Shown: piece after piece, positions 24,501-35,163 of the stretch
Position numbering within the stretch: the stretch's first letter is position 1
How the letters are laid out: the number at the start of each line of letters is the position of its first letter
DNA from: Hymenobacter aerophilus DSM 13606
GTDB lineage: Bacteria; Bacteroidota; Bacteroidia; Cytophagales; Hymenobacteraceae
Direction: 5' to 3'
NCBI RefSeq assembly: GCF_000382225.1
Contig: NZ_KB907802.1
Span: 182,667-246,666, forward strand
DNA: 64,000 nucleotides
Notes under the pieces: model-generated
What the model was told of the DNA's origin: nothing
Databases searched by the model: none
Seen by the model: the letters and a program-made list of their open reading frames with translations, nothing else
Program-made: the position numbers and the translations under genes

Positions 24501-24530
24501 GCGGGCCCGGCCACCAGTGGCCGGGCCCGC
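24501..24530 (-). terminator. GC-rich hairpin between the HMA gene and the Zn/Cd ATPase gene
   Basis: Near-perfect palindrome GCGGGCCCGGCCAC/GTGGCCGGGCCCGC. On the minus strand it is followed by TTTCGTTTTC and, 25 bases later, by the ATPase ATG. It could be a terminator after the HMA gene or an attenuator within one transcript. Confidence 0.7.
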
Positions 24531-24595
24531 TGTTTCCCGAAACGGTGAACGACGGGTGAGGTTGCCGGGAGCCGGCCCCCACGCCACCGTGCCGG

Positions 24596-24802
24596 CTAGG
24601 CGGGGCGGGCCTCGAATCCAGCCTCCTCAATCAGCGCCACCACCTGCTCGGCCGAAAGGTCGCCGCTGATGGTCAGCACTTTGCTAGGGTTGTCGGTATC
24701 GACCTGCCAGCTGCTGATGGCTTTTTCGCCGTTGAGCGTGGGCGTGACGGCGCGCACGCAGTTGGCGCAGTTGATGTTGGTGTTGAAACGGAGCGTATGC
24801 AT
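24596..24802 (-). CDS. HMA-domain metal chaperone (CopZ-like)
   Basis: 68 residues forming a single heavy-metal-associated domain: beta strand MHTLRFNTNINCANCVRAV with metal ligands Cys12 and Cys15, then the usual beta-alpha-beta end (VVALIEEAGFEARP). Motif NCANC replaces the common GMTCxxC of copper chaperones. It sits between the Zn/Cd ATPase, which lacks its own HMA domain, and the divergent copper ATPase, so it could serve either as a copper carrier or as a detached domain of the neighbouring pump. Metal cannot be told from sequence. Confidence 0.85.
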   Translation of the reverse strand: MHTLRFNTNINCANCVRAVTPTLNGEKAISSWQVDTDNPSKVLTISGDLSAEQVVALIEEAGFEARPA

Positions 24803-25071
24803 AGTAGAATCGGTTGAAAGGAAAGATTACCCGCCAACGGGCGGCTGTTGTATTACAAGAGTACGGCCGAAAACGGTGGATGACGGTACAGAATTCCCCC
24901 GCAAACCAGCAAAACCCGGGGCCGGCCCCGGGCAGTCCGGGCAGTTTCAGGCCCGCGGCCGCCGAATGTTGTAGGCCCGGAAAGCGAATGGTATACATCT
25001 TTCGGGCCGGTTTCGGGGTTTGTATGTAAGGGAGCCGCCGCGCTTCCCTCCTCTTCTAACTATAATTTGCC

Positions 25072-27411
25072 TTGAATAACGCTGCCACTACTCCCGCCCC
25101 CGGCGCCCCGCCCGAAGCTTCGGCCAACGGCGCCTCGCGCACCGAAACCCTGCACATCGAGGGCATGACCTGCGCCTCTTGCTCCAACTTCGTGGAGCGG
25201 GCCCTGAGCCGCACGCCCGGCGTGGTGCAGGCCACCGTGAACCTGGCCGCCGAGAAGGCCACCATCGAATACGCGCCCGACCAGATAAACCACGCCGGGC
25301 TGAAGGCGGCCGTCGAGCAGGCCGGCTACAGCGTGTTCGAGCCTCAGGCCCCGGCCGCCCCCAACGCGCTGGCCGCCGACGAGGAACTAGCTGAACGCAA
25401 GGCCCGCGCCTACCACGACCTCAAGCGCCGCTTTCAGGTGGCCGTAGTGCTGGCCATCATCATCATGCCGCTGAGCATGCTGATGCTCTGGCCCGCGCTG
25501 ATGGCCCGCGTGTCGATGCCGGTGCTCAACTACGGGCTGCTGCTGCTCACGCTTCCTGTCCTGCTGTACAGCGGCCGCGAGTTCTACGTGTCGGCCTGGA
25601 ATGGGCTGCGGCACCGCACGGCGAGCATGGATACGCTGATTGCCGTGGGCACCGGCGCAGCCTTCCTCTACAGCCTGGCCGCCACGGTGGTGCCGGAGTT
25701 TTTCCATCAGCGCGGCCTCGAACCCGAGGTGTATTACGACACCACCGCCACCATCATTGCCCTGATTCTGCTGGGCAAGGTGCTCGAAAGCCGGGCCAAG
25801 GCCAAAACCTCGGCCGCCATCAAGGCCCTTATTGGCCTGCAGGCCAAAACGGCCCGCGTGCTGCGGGGCGGTCAGGAAGTGGACGTGCCGCTGGAGCAGG
25901 TGCAGCCCGGCGACGAGGTGCTGGTGCGCCCCGGCGAGAAGGTGGCCACCGACGGCGTCATCCTGGAAGGCCGCTCGGCCCTCGACGAATCCATGCTCAC
26001 CGGCGAGAGTCTGCCGGTGGAAAAATCGGTAGGCGACGCGGTGTTCGGGGCTACCATCAACAAAACCGGGGCCTTCCGTTTCCGGGTGAGCCAGGTGGGC
26101 ACGGGCACGGTGCTGGCCCAGATTGTGAAGCTGGTGGAGGACGCCCAGGGCAGCCGCGCGCCCATTCAGCGGCTGGCCGACAAGGTGAGTGCCTTTTTTG
26201 TGCCGGTGGTGATTATGCTGGCCCTGGCCACGTTCGTGGTGTGGTTTGATGTGAGCCCGGCGGGGCAGCGGCTGCCGCTGGCGCTGGTCAATTTTGTGGC
26301 CGTGCTCATCATTGCCTGCCCCTGCGCGCTGGGACTGGCCACGCCCACGGCCATCATGGTGGGCACCGGCCTCGGCGCCCGCCACGGCGTGCTCATCCGC
26401 AACGCCGAAGCCCTCGAAAAGGCCTACCAGGTAGATACCGTGCTGCTCGACAAAACCGGCACCATCACCCGGGGCGAGCCGGAAGTCACCGAATTCATCA
26501 CCACCCCCGGCACCGAAGCAGACCTGCTGCCGCTGCTGGCCGCCGTGGAGCGCCGCAGTGAGCACCCGCTGGCCGCCGCCGTGGTGCGCTACGCCGAGCA
26601 GCAAGGGCAGCAGCAGGCCGCACCAACTGCCGCCGTCGAGGCCACCGACTTTGTGGCTCACGAGGGCCGCGGGGCCGGGGCCACCGTGCAGGGCCAAGCC
26701 GTGTTCATCGGCAACCGCCGCCTGCTCACCGAAAACGGCATCGAGCTGGGTTCTGAGCTGGAGCAGGCTGCCGCCGGGCTACTAACCCAGGCCCGCACCG
26801 TGCTCTATGCCGCCGTCGCCGGCCGGGCTGTGGCCTTGGTGGGCGTGGCCGACACTGTGCGCGACACTTCGGCCGCCGCCATCCGCCAGCTGCAAAGCCG
26901 GGGCCTGGAGGTGGTAATGATGACCGGCGACAACCGCCAGACGGCCGAAAAAGTGGCCCAACAGGTCGGCATTACCCGCTTCTATGCCGAAGTGCTGCCC
27001 GCCGACAAGGCTGGTAAAGTGCAGGAGCTGCAGGCCGAGGGTCGCACCGTGGCCATGGTGGGCGACGGCATCAACGACGCGCCCGCCCTGGCCCGCGCCG
27101 ACCTGGGTCTGGCCATGGGCGGCGGCACCGACGTGGCCATGGAAGCGGCCGGCATCACGCTCATGCGCTCCGATTTGCAGGGCGTCGTCACGGCCATTAG
27201 CCTCTCCAGCCAGACCATGCGCACCATCCGCCAGAACCTGTTTTTCGCCTTCATCTACAACGCTTTGGGCATCCCGATTGCGGCCGGCCTCCTCTACCCC
27301 TTCACCGGCTGGCTGCTCTCGCCCATGCTGGCCGCCGGCGCCATGGCCCTGAGCTCAGTTTCGGTGCTCACCAGCTCGCTGCGGCTGCGCGGCTTTACAG
27401 TTAAAATTTAA
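25072..27411 (+). CDS. copA: Copper-translocating P1B ATPase
   Basis: 779 residues from a TTG start at 25072; no ATG lies before the first domain. Residues 24-90 form an HMA domain with GMTCASCS (Cys34, Cys37). The membrane core has [11 protein letters not shown], phosphorylation site DKTGTIT, the HP motif [14 protein letters not shown] and [10 protein letters not shown]. The last two membrane helices carry [11 protein letters not shown] and [15 protein letters not shown], matching the copper subgroup (P1B-1). It exports Cu(I) from the cytoplasm. It starts a unit with a cupredoxin (5 bases on) and a TlpA-like protein. The upstream divergent stretch (24803-25071) probably holds a copper-responsive promoter; no operator was recognised. 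Confidence 0.9.
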   Translation: MNNAATTPAPGAPPEASANGASRTETLHIEGMTCASCSNFVERALSRTPGVVQATVNLAAEKATIEYAPDQINHAGLKAAVEQAGYSVFEPQAPAAPNALAADEELAERKARAYHDLKRRFQVAVVLAIIIMPLSMLMLWPALMARVSMPVLNYGLLLLTLPVLLYSGREFYVSAWNGLRHRTASMDTLIAVGTGAAFLYSLAATVVPEFFHQRGLEPEVYYDTTATIIALILLGKVLESRAKAKTSAAIKALIGLQAKTARVLRGGQEVDVPLEQVQPGDEVLVRPGEKVATDGVILEGRSALDESMLTGESLPVEKSVGDAVFGATINKTGAFRFRVSQVGTGTVLAQIVKLVEDAQGSRAPIQRLADKVSAFFVPVVIMLALATFVVWFDVSPAGQRLPLALVNFVAVLIIACPCALGLATPTAIMVGTGLGARHGVLIRNAEALEKAYQVDTVLLDKTGTITRGEPEVTEFITTPGTEADLLPLLAAVERRSEHPLAAAVVRYAEQQGQQQAAPTAAVEATDFVAHEGRGAGATVQGQAVFIGNRRLLTENGIELGSELEQAAAGLLTQARTVLYAAVAGRAVALVGVADTVRDTSAAAIRQLQSRGLEVVMMTGDNRQTAEKVAQQVGITRFYAEVLPADKAGKVQELQAEGRTVAMVGDGINDAPALARADLGLAMGGGTDVAMEAAGITLMRSDLQGVVTAISLSSQTMRTIRQNLFFAFIYNALGIPIAAGLLYPFTGWLLSPMLAAGAMALSSVSVLTSSLRLRGFTVKI

Positions 27412-27416
27412 CAGAA

Positions 27417-27794
27417 ATGGATACTTCCCAAATCATCGTTACCCTGCTGGGCACCGGCCTGATTGGCTTCGTGGGCTGGTTTTTCTTCGCCGCGCCCCAC
27501 CGGGTGGCCACGGCCGTAGCCGGCAGCGGCGGCGTGCAGCAGGTGGATATCCGGGTGAAGGGCGGCTACTCGCCCGATGTTATCGAGGTGCGGCAGGGCC
27601 AGCCGGTGCACCTCAACTTCTACCGCGACGAAACGGCCAGCTGCTCGGAAGAGCTGCTGCTGCCCGATTTCGGCATCCGCCGCGAGCTGCCGGCTTTCCA
27701 GACGACCACCGTTGAGCTGCAGCCTGACAAGGCGGGCACTTACCCCTTCACCTGCGGTATGGGCATGTTGCGCGGCAGCCTGGTAGTGAAATAG
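27417..27794 (+). CDS. Membrane-anchored cupredoxin-domain protein
   Basis: 125 residues. One N-terminal membrane span (IIVTLLGTGLIGFVGWFFFAA), then a cupredoxin-type beta barrel: VDIRVKGGYSPDVIEVRQGQPVHLNFYRDETASCSEEL, then TYPFTCGMGMLRGSLVV. Cys in ASCSEE, Cys in TCGMGM and Met residues could bind copper, although the usual His ligand is not obvious. It is found in the same position in other Bacteroidetes copper clusters, right after copA, and probably receives or holds copper on the outer face of the inner membrane. Confidence 0.8.
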   Translation: MDTSQIIVTLLGTGLIGFVGWFFFAAPHRVATAVAGSGGVQQVDIRVKGGYSPDVIEVRQGQPVHLNFYRDETASCSEELLLPDFGIRRELPAFQTTTVELQPDKAGTYPFTCGMGMLRGSLVVK

Positions 27795-27826
27795 GCCGGG
27801 ACTGATTACCTTAAATCTGACAACTG

Positions 27827-28393
27827 ATGAGCCGCAAAACCCTGCTGAACCGGCTGCCGCTGGCGGTGTTTGGACTACTACTATTTACCCCGTTGCGGCC
27901 CGTGGCATTGGGCACCGGCCTGGGGCGGGCCGCGGCGCCAACCGCCCCAGCGGCCACGCCCGTAGTGGCCGTGCGCGCGGCGGCAGGCGGCCTGCACTTG
28001 GTAACGGCCGACGGCAAGCCGCTCGACCTAAACCGGTTTCGGGGCAAGGCCGTGTTCGTGAACCTGTGGGCCACCTGGTGCCCACCCTGCCGGGCCGAAA
28101 TGCCCGGTATCCAGGCCCTCTACGAGCGCACCGATACCAGCAAGGTGGCCTTCGTGCTGATTTCGCTGGACCGGAGCCCAGAAAAGGCGCAGAAATTCGT
28201 GCTGCGCCAGGGGTTCAGCTTTCCGATCTACTTCCCGGCCGCCCCCCTGCCCCCGCCCTTCGACTCGCAGACTATCCCGAGCACCATCATCCTGAGCCCC
28301 GACGGGCGGGTGGCGGCCCGCTACGAGGGCCTGGTCGACTACGACACGCCCGAGTTCCAGCAGGCCCTGGAGCAGCTGGCAACCCGGCAGTAG
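27827..28393 (+). CDS. TlpA-like thiol-disulfide oxidoreductase
   Basis: 188 residues. Hydrophobic N-terminus (LPLAVFGLLLFTPL) is an export signal or anchor. The thioredoxin fold follows with active site WATWCPPC (Cys85, Cys88), the cis-Pro region at TIPSTIIL and FVLISLDRSPEKAQKF. TlpA-like proteins reduce periplasmic disulfides, for example in cytochrome c or copper-site maturation. Its place 32 bases after the cupredoxin gene suggests a part in copper delivery or in keeping Cys ligands reduced. Confidence 0.85.
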   Translation: MSRKTLLNRLPLAVFGLLLFTPLRPVALGTGLGRAAAPTAPAATPVVAVRAAAGGLHLVTADGKPLDLNRFRGKAVFVNLWATWCPPCRAEMPGIQALYERTDTSKVAFVLISLDRSPEKAQKFVLRQGFSFPIYFPAAPLPPPFDSQTIPSTIILSPDGRVAARYEGLVDYDTPEFQQALEQLATRQ

Positions 28394-28567
28394 GCCCGTC
28401 AGTAGGCCCGGCCGGGACAACCGGTGCGGTCTGGGGCGGCATGCCGACAGGAGTAGGTTTACCCCATGCTGCTGCTATTGAATGCCTTACCGGCAGTGCA
28501 ATTTTCGGCAGGATAGGTAGGCTGGCAGCGTATTAGGATAATACCGGTAGCAAAGTTACCTTTCCCC

Positions 28568-30613
28568 ATGCGCCTCCCTCTCCTGTGCCTTAGTTTGCTG
28601 GCCGGCTTGCTGCTACTGCCCGCGGCCGGGCGGGCCCAGAGCCCCCAGACGCAGCCGCTGCGCCTGGCCCTGTCCCGCGCCCCCACCGACACAGCCCGGG
28701 TGCTGCTGCTGGCCGATCTGGCCGCCACCTACCGTTACTCGCACTTCGATTCGGTGAGCTACTACGCCCACCGGGGCCTGCGCCTGGCCCGCAGCATCGG
28801 CTACGTGCGCGGCGAGGGCCGCTGCCTGTCGCGGCTGGCCATTCTGCCCGGCGAGCGGGGCAACCTGCCGCAGGCGCTGCGCCTGAACCTGGCCGCGTTG
28901 CGCCTCAACGAGGAAAGCGGCGACTTGGAAGCCACCGCCCGCACGCTCAACCAAACCGGCCTGCTCTACTATGCCCTCGATGATTACCGTCCCTCGCTGC
29001 GCTACTCGTTCCGGGCGCTGCGCCACTACCAGCGGGCGGGCACCACCGACACCTCGCAGCTCATCAGCGTGATTGCCAACCTGGGCGCCAGCTACGAGGG
29101 CCTGCGCCGCTACGATTCGGCCGCGTTCTACCTAAACCGGGCCTGGCAGCTGACCCGGCGCCACCGCCCGGGGGCCTGGAGCTGCTGGGGCAACCCCGCG
29201 CCCTACGTGCTGCGCGAGCTGGGTTTGCTGCGGCTGGCCCAGAACCAGCCCCAGGCCGCGCGCAGCTTTTATCGGCGCAGCGCCCAGGCCGCCGAGCCCG
29301 AAAACGACCAGCGCAGCGCCAGCCGCGCCTACCAGTACCTGGCCGAGCTGTATGCCCAGCAGGGGCGCTCCGATTCCAGCATCTTCTACGCCCACCGGGC
29401 CCTGCGCCTGGCCGCCAACCTGCCCTACGTGGTGGGGGTGGTGCGCAACAGCGGCCTGTTGGTGCAGGCCTACGAGGCCCATCAGCAACCCGACAGCGCC
29501 CTGCACTACATCCACATCCTGCTGGCCGCCCAGGACAGCCTGACCAATCCGCGGCGCATCAAGCAGCTCGATGCCATTGCCTTTAACGAGCACACCCGCC
29601 TGCTGGAGCTGGAGGCCGAGCGGGACGAGCTGCTGGACCGCGTGCGCACCGGCGTGCTGCTGGCCAGCGCCGGGTTGTTGCTGCTGGCGCTGCTGCTGCT
29701 GTGGCGGCGCCACCGCCAGCAGCAGCAGGCCACCCGCCGCCTGCAGGTGCTGCACCACCAGCTCGGCGAGCAGGCCCGCGAGCTGACCACCCAGCGCGAC
29801 AACCTGGTGCAGACGCTCAAGGAACTCAAAATAACGCAGGGCCAGCTGGTGCTGCGCGAAAAGATGGCCTCGCTGGGCGAGCTGATGGCCGGCGTGGCTC
29901 ACGAAATCCAGCGGCCCGTGAGCCTGCTGCGGCGCTACGCGGCCGCCAGCCTGGAACTCTGCGGGGAAATGCGCCAGCAAGTAGCCCTGTTGCGGCTACC
30001 CCTCCATCAACAGACGCTGGCCGACAAGCTCCTGGATTCGCTCGACCAGCACCAGAACCGCATTCTGGACTATGGCCAGCGGGCCGATTCGGTGGTGAGC
30101 GGCATGCTGGAGTATTCGCAGGGCGGTGGCGGGGCGCGCCAGCTCACCGACCTCAACGCCCTGGCCGAAGAGTACCTGCGGCTGGTGTACCACGACCTGC
30201 GGGCCAAAAACCGCTACTTCAGCGCCGCGCTGTTGCTGCACCCCGACCCGACGCTGGAACGCCAGATGGTGGTGCGCCAGGACCTGGGCCGGGCCCTGGT
30301 GGGCGTGTTCAGCGCCGCGCTGCAGGCCGTGGCCCAGCGCCAGCGCCAACCCGATGAGGAGTACGTGCCCCAGGTGGAGCTGACCACCCGCCGCACGGCG
30401 GCCAGCGTCGAAATCCGGGTGCGCGACAACGGCGAGGGGCTGCCCCCGGAAACGCTGCTCACGGTGTTCCAGCGCTTCCCGGCCGGGGCCGAAACCGGCC
30501 TGAGCCTGGCCCTGAGCCACGACCTGATTACGCGCGGCCACGGCGGCACGCTCAGCGTCAGCAGCCAGCCCGGCCGCGGCACCGAATACTGCATCGTGCT
30601 ACCCGTGAAGTGA
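28568..30613 (+). CDS. TPR-repeat sensor histidine kinase with atypical catalytic boxes
   Basis: 681 residues: signal peptide (MRLPLLCLSLLAGLLLLPAAG), about seven tetratricopeptide-like repeats (residues 35-330, e.g. ARTLNQTGLLYYALDDY and ASRAYQYLAELYAQQG), one membrane span (LLASAGLLLLALLLLW), a coiled coil (QARELTTQRDNLVQTLKEL), a HisKA region with HEIQRPVSLL (the usual HEIxNP has Arg for Asn), and an ATPase domain with DNGEGLPPE as G1. The G2 box reads ETGLSLALS and lacks the GxG pattern, and no clear N box was found. The TPR part is periplasmic. It may be a weak or inactive kinase; the family is common in Bacteroidetes. Confidence 0.8.
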   Translation: MRLPLLCLSLLAGLLLLPAAGRAQSPQTQPLRLALSRAPTDTARVLLLADLAATYRYSHFDSVSYYAHRGLRLARSIGYVRGEGRCLSRLAILPGERGNLPQALRLNLAALRLNEESGDLEATARTLNQTGLLYYALDDYRPSLRYSFRALRHYQRAGTTDTSQLISVIANLGASYEGLRRYDSAAFYLNRAWQLTRRHRPGAWSCWGNPAPYVLRELGLLRLAQNQPQAARSFYRRSAQAAEPENDQRSASRAYQYLAELYAQQGRSDSSIFYAHRALRLAANLPYVVGVVRNSGLLVQAYEAHQQPDSALHYIHILLAAQDSLTNPRRIKQLDAIAFNEHTRLLELEAERDELLDRVRTGVLLASAGLLLLALLLLWRRHRQQQQATRRLQVLHHQLGEQARELTTQRDNLVQTLKELKITQGQLVLREKMASLGELMAGVAHEIQRPVSLLRRYAAASLELCGEMRQQVALLRLPLHQQTLADKLLDSLDQHQNRILDYGQRADSVVSGMLEYSQGGGGARQLTDLNALAEEYLRLVYHDLRAKNRYFSAALLLHPDPTLERQMVVRQDLGRALVGVFSAALQAVAQRQRQPDEEYVPQVELTTRRTAASVEIRVRDNGEGLPPETLLTVFQRFPAGAETGLSLALSHDLITRGHGGTLSVSSQPGRGTEYCIVLPVK

Positions 30614-30720
30614 GCTGTTAGCTGCAAGCTATAAGCCACAAGCTGCAAGCTGATGTTGAAAGTCAGCTTGGAGCTTGGAGCTTGCGGCTTGTAGCTTGTA
30701 GCTTGTAGCTTGTAGCTCAC
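30610..30720. repeat. AGCTTG-rich palindrome between convergent genes
   Basis: The left arm (30610-30653) has GTGAGCTGTTAGCTGCAAGC-type sequence and the right arm (30663-30720) is its inverted match, built from repeats of TAGCTTG. It fills the whole gap between the convergent kinase and CheB stops. The same family recurs at 43281-43359. Confidence 0.85.
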
Positions 30721-31733
30721 TACGGTATTTCCGGGGGGAGGGGGTCGTTGTGGCCGTTGAGTAGGAACTCGCGCAGGCGGTTGACGTGGCGCTTGAGCTC
30801 AACAATGCGTTCGAGCTTCGATTCGCTGTCGAGGGCGGCCACGCCCGACTGGCCGGCCAGGTTGCGCAGCAGGTTTTTGCGCTCCTCCATCATGCGCAGC
30901 GCCACCCACAGCGTTTCTTCCAGCTCGCGGCGCGAGTCGTCGAGCAGGGCGCCCAGCGTGAAGGCGTGGCCCGTGTGGCAGCGGAAGCGCGTTACCTGGC
31001 CCTCGTTGAGCTGCCACAGGCTCCCGCCGCAGCCCGGGCAGGTAAGCGGGGCGGGCGTGCCGAGGCGGGCCACCTGCTCGGTAGAGCCCACGATGCGCTC
31101 GGCAATGGCGGCCTCCAGCTTGATGTCTTCGGGAATGATGCCGGCCGGGCGGGGCGGCTCCTGCACGAGGCGCGTGAGCAGGGCGCCCATTTCGGCCAGC
31201 GGCACCACGTAATCGACGGCCACGTTGCTCAGGGCGCTTTCGGGCATGCTCGGAAACTCGGCCTCCAGCGGGTCCTGCACCACGGCCCGGCCGCCCGCCC
31301 GCTTTATTTGCTCGAGCCCGGCCGTGCCGTCGTGCAGCAAGCCGGTAAGCACCACGCCCACCACCGCCGCGCCGTGGTGGGCGGCGGCCGAGCGGAACAG
31401 CGCATCGACGGCGGGGCGGAAGTTGTTTTCGCGCGGGCCCTTGGTTACCAGCAGGTGCCCGTCGCGCACCAGCAGATGGCGGTCGGGCGGGGCCAGGTAA
31501 AGGTGGCCGGCTTCGAGGGGCTGCCCGTTGGTGGCCAGCGCGCAGGCCAGCGGCGAGGCGGTGGCCAGCCGCCGGGCCAGGTGCTCGCCCGACGAGGTGG
31601 GCGCCAGGTGCTGCACCACCAGCACGGCCGCCGGCAGCCCGGCCGGCAGCTGGCTCACCAGCTGCACCAGGGCCGGCATGCCGCCCGCCGAAGTACCGAT
31701 AACAATAAGAGAAGCGGGGGTTTGCGAAACCAT
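30720..31733 (-). CDS. CheB-type methylesterase with C-terminal zinc-ribbon-like segment
   Basis: 337 residues. The CheB catalytic domain (about 8-190) has the triad Ser15 in GTSAGG, His42 in VVQHLAP and Asp135 in GLLHDG. It lacks a receiver domain, as in non-chemotaxis CheB proteins. Residues 230-260 have CPGCGG and CHTGHAF, a possible metal-binding segment, and the end is helical (LEETLWVALRMMEERKNLLR). The gene is divergent from the CheB-CheR fusion; no methyl-accepting protein is near. It probably acts on a glutamyl-methyl ester in another signalling protein, or has been recruited for another use. Confidence 0.85.
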   Translation of the reverse strand: MVSQTPASLIVIGTSAGGMPALVQLVSQLPAGLPAAVLVVQHLAPTSSGEHLARRLATASPLACALATNGQPLEAGHLYLAPPDRHLLVRDGHLLVTKGPRENNFRPAVDALFRSAAAHHGAAVVGVVLTGLLHDGTAGLEQIKRAGGRAVVQDPLEAEFPSMPESALSNVAVDYVVPLAEMGALLTRLVQEPPRPAGIIPEDIKLEAAIAERIVGSTEQVARLGTPAPLTCPGCGGSLWQLNEGQVTRFRCHTGHAFTLGALLDDSRRELEETLWVALRMMEERKNLLRNLAGQSGVAALDSESKLERIVELKRHVNRLREFLLNGHNDPLPPEIP

Positions 31734-31925
31734 GCGAAGTAGTCAGACACGAAAGAAAAGCCGGCGCAGGTCATCTGCACCCGGTTTGGCATACGTAGCG
31801 GGCCGGGCGGCTTGTTACAGTGCAGCGGCCCGAAATTGCGGCCCGCCCCGCCGGCTGCCGGCCCGGCCCTACCAACTTCCTGCGTAAATTTGATGCCGGC
31901 CGGCCCGGCCTGCTTTCTCCTGCCC

Positions 31926-34958
<3,033 letters not shown>

Positions 34959-34975
34959 GGTGAGGAGGTGAGGAG

Positions 34976-35055
34976 GTGATGAGGTGAGGGGGTGATGAGG
35001 TGAGGGGGTGATGAGGTGAGGGGGTGATGAGGTGAGGGGGTGATGAGGTGAGGGG
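34976..35055. repeat. Five 16-bp tandem repeats (GTGATGAGGTGAGGGG)
   Basis: Units start at 34976, 34992, 35008, 35024 and 35040. Shorter GTGAGGAG copies precede them from 34958. They lie directly after the CheB-CheR stop and before a palindrome. Unlike the GGTGA repeats at 37590 and 62953, they have no inverted partner on the far side. Confidence 0.9.
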
Positions 35056-35067
35056 GTAGTGAATATC

Positions 35068-35155
35068 TGTCATCCTGAGCTTGCGAAGGACCTATACAGA
35101 AGCTGACATCTGATAATAGCTTCTGTATAGGTCCTTCGCTCCGCTCAGGATGACA
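35068..35155. repeat. Palindrome of the GTCATCCTGAGC family
   Basis: Left arm CTGTCATCCTGAGCTTGCGA... through TACAGAAGCT (35068-35104) pairs with the right arm AGCTTCTGTATAGGTCCTTC... (35118-35155). Loop about 13 bases. The ATG of the next gene is nine bases after the right arm. Confidence 0.9.
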
Positions 35156-35163
35156 GTAGAAAC

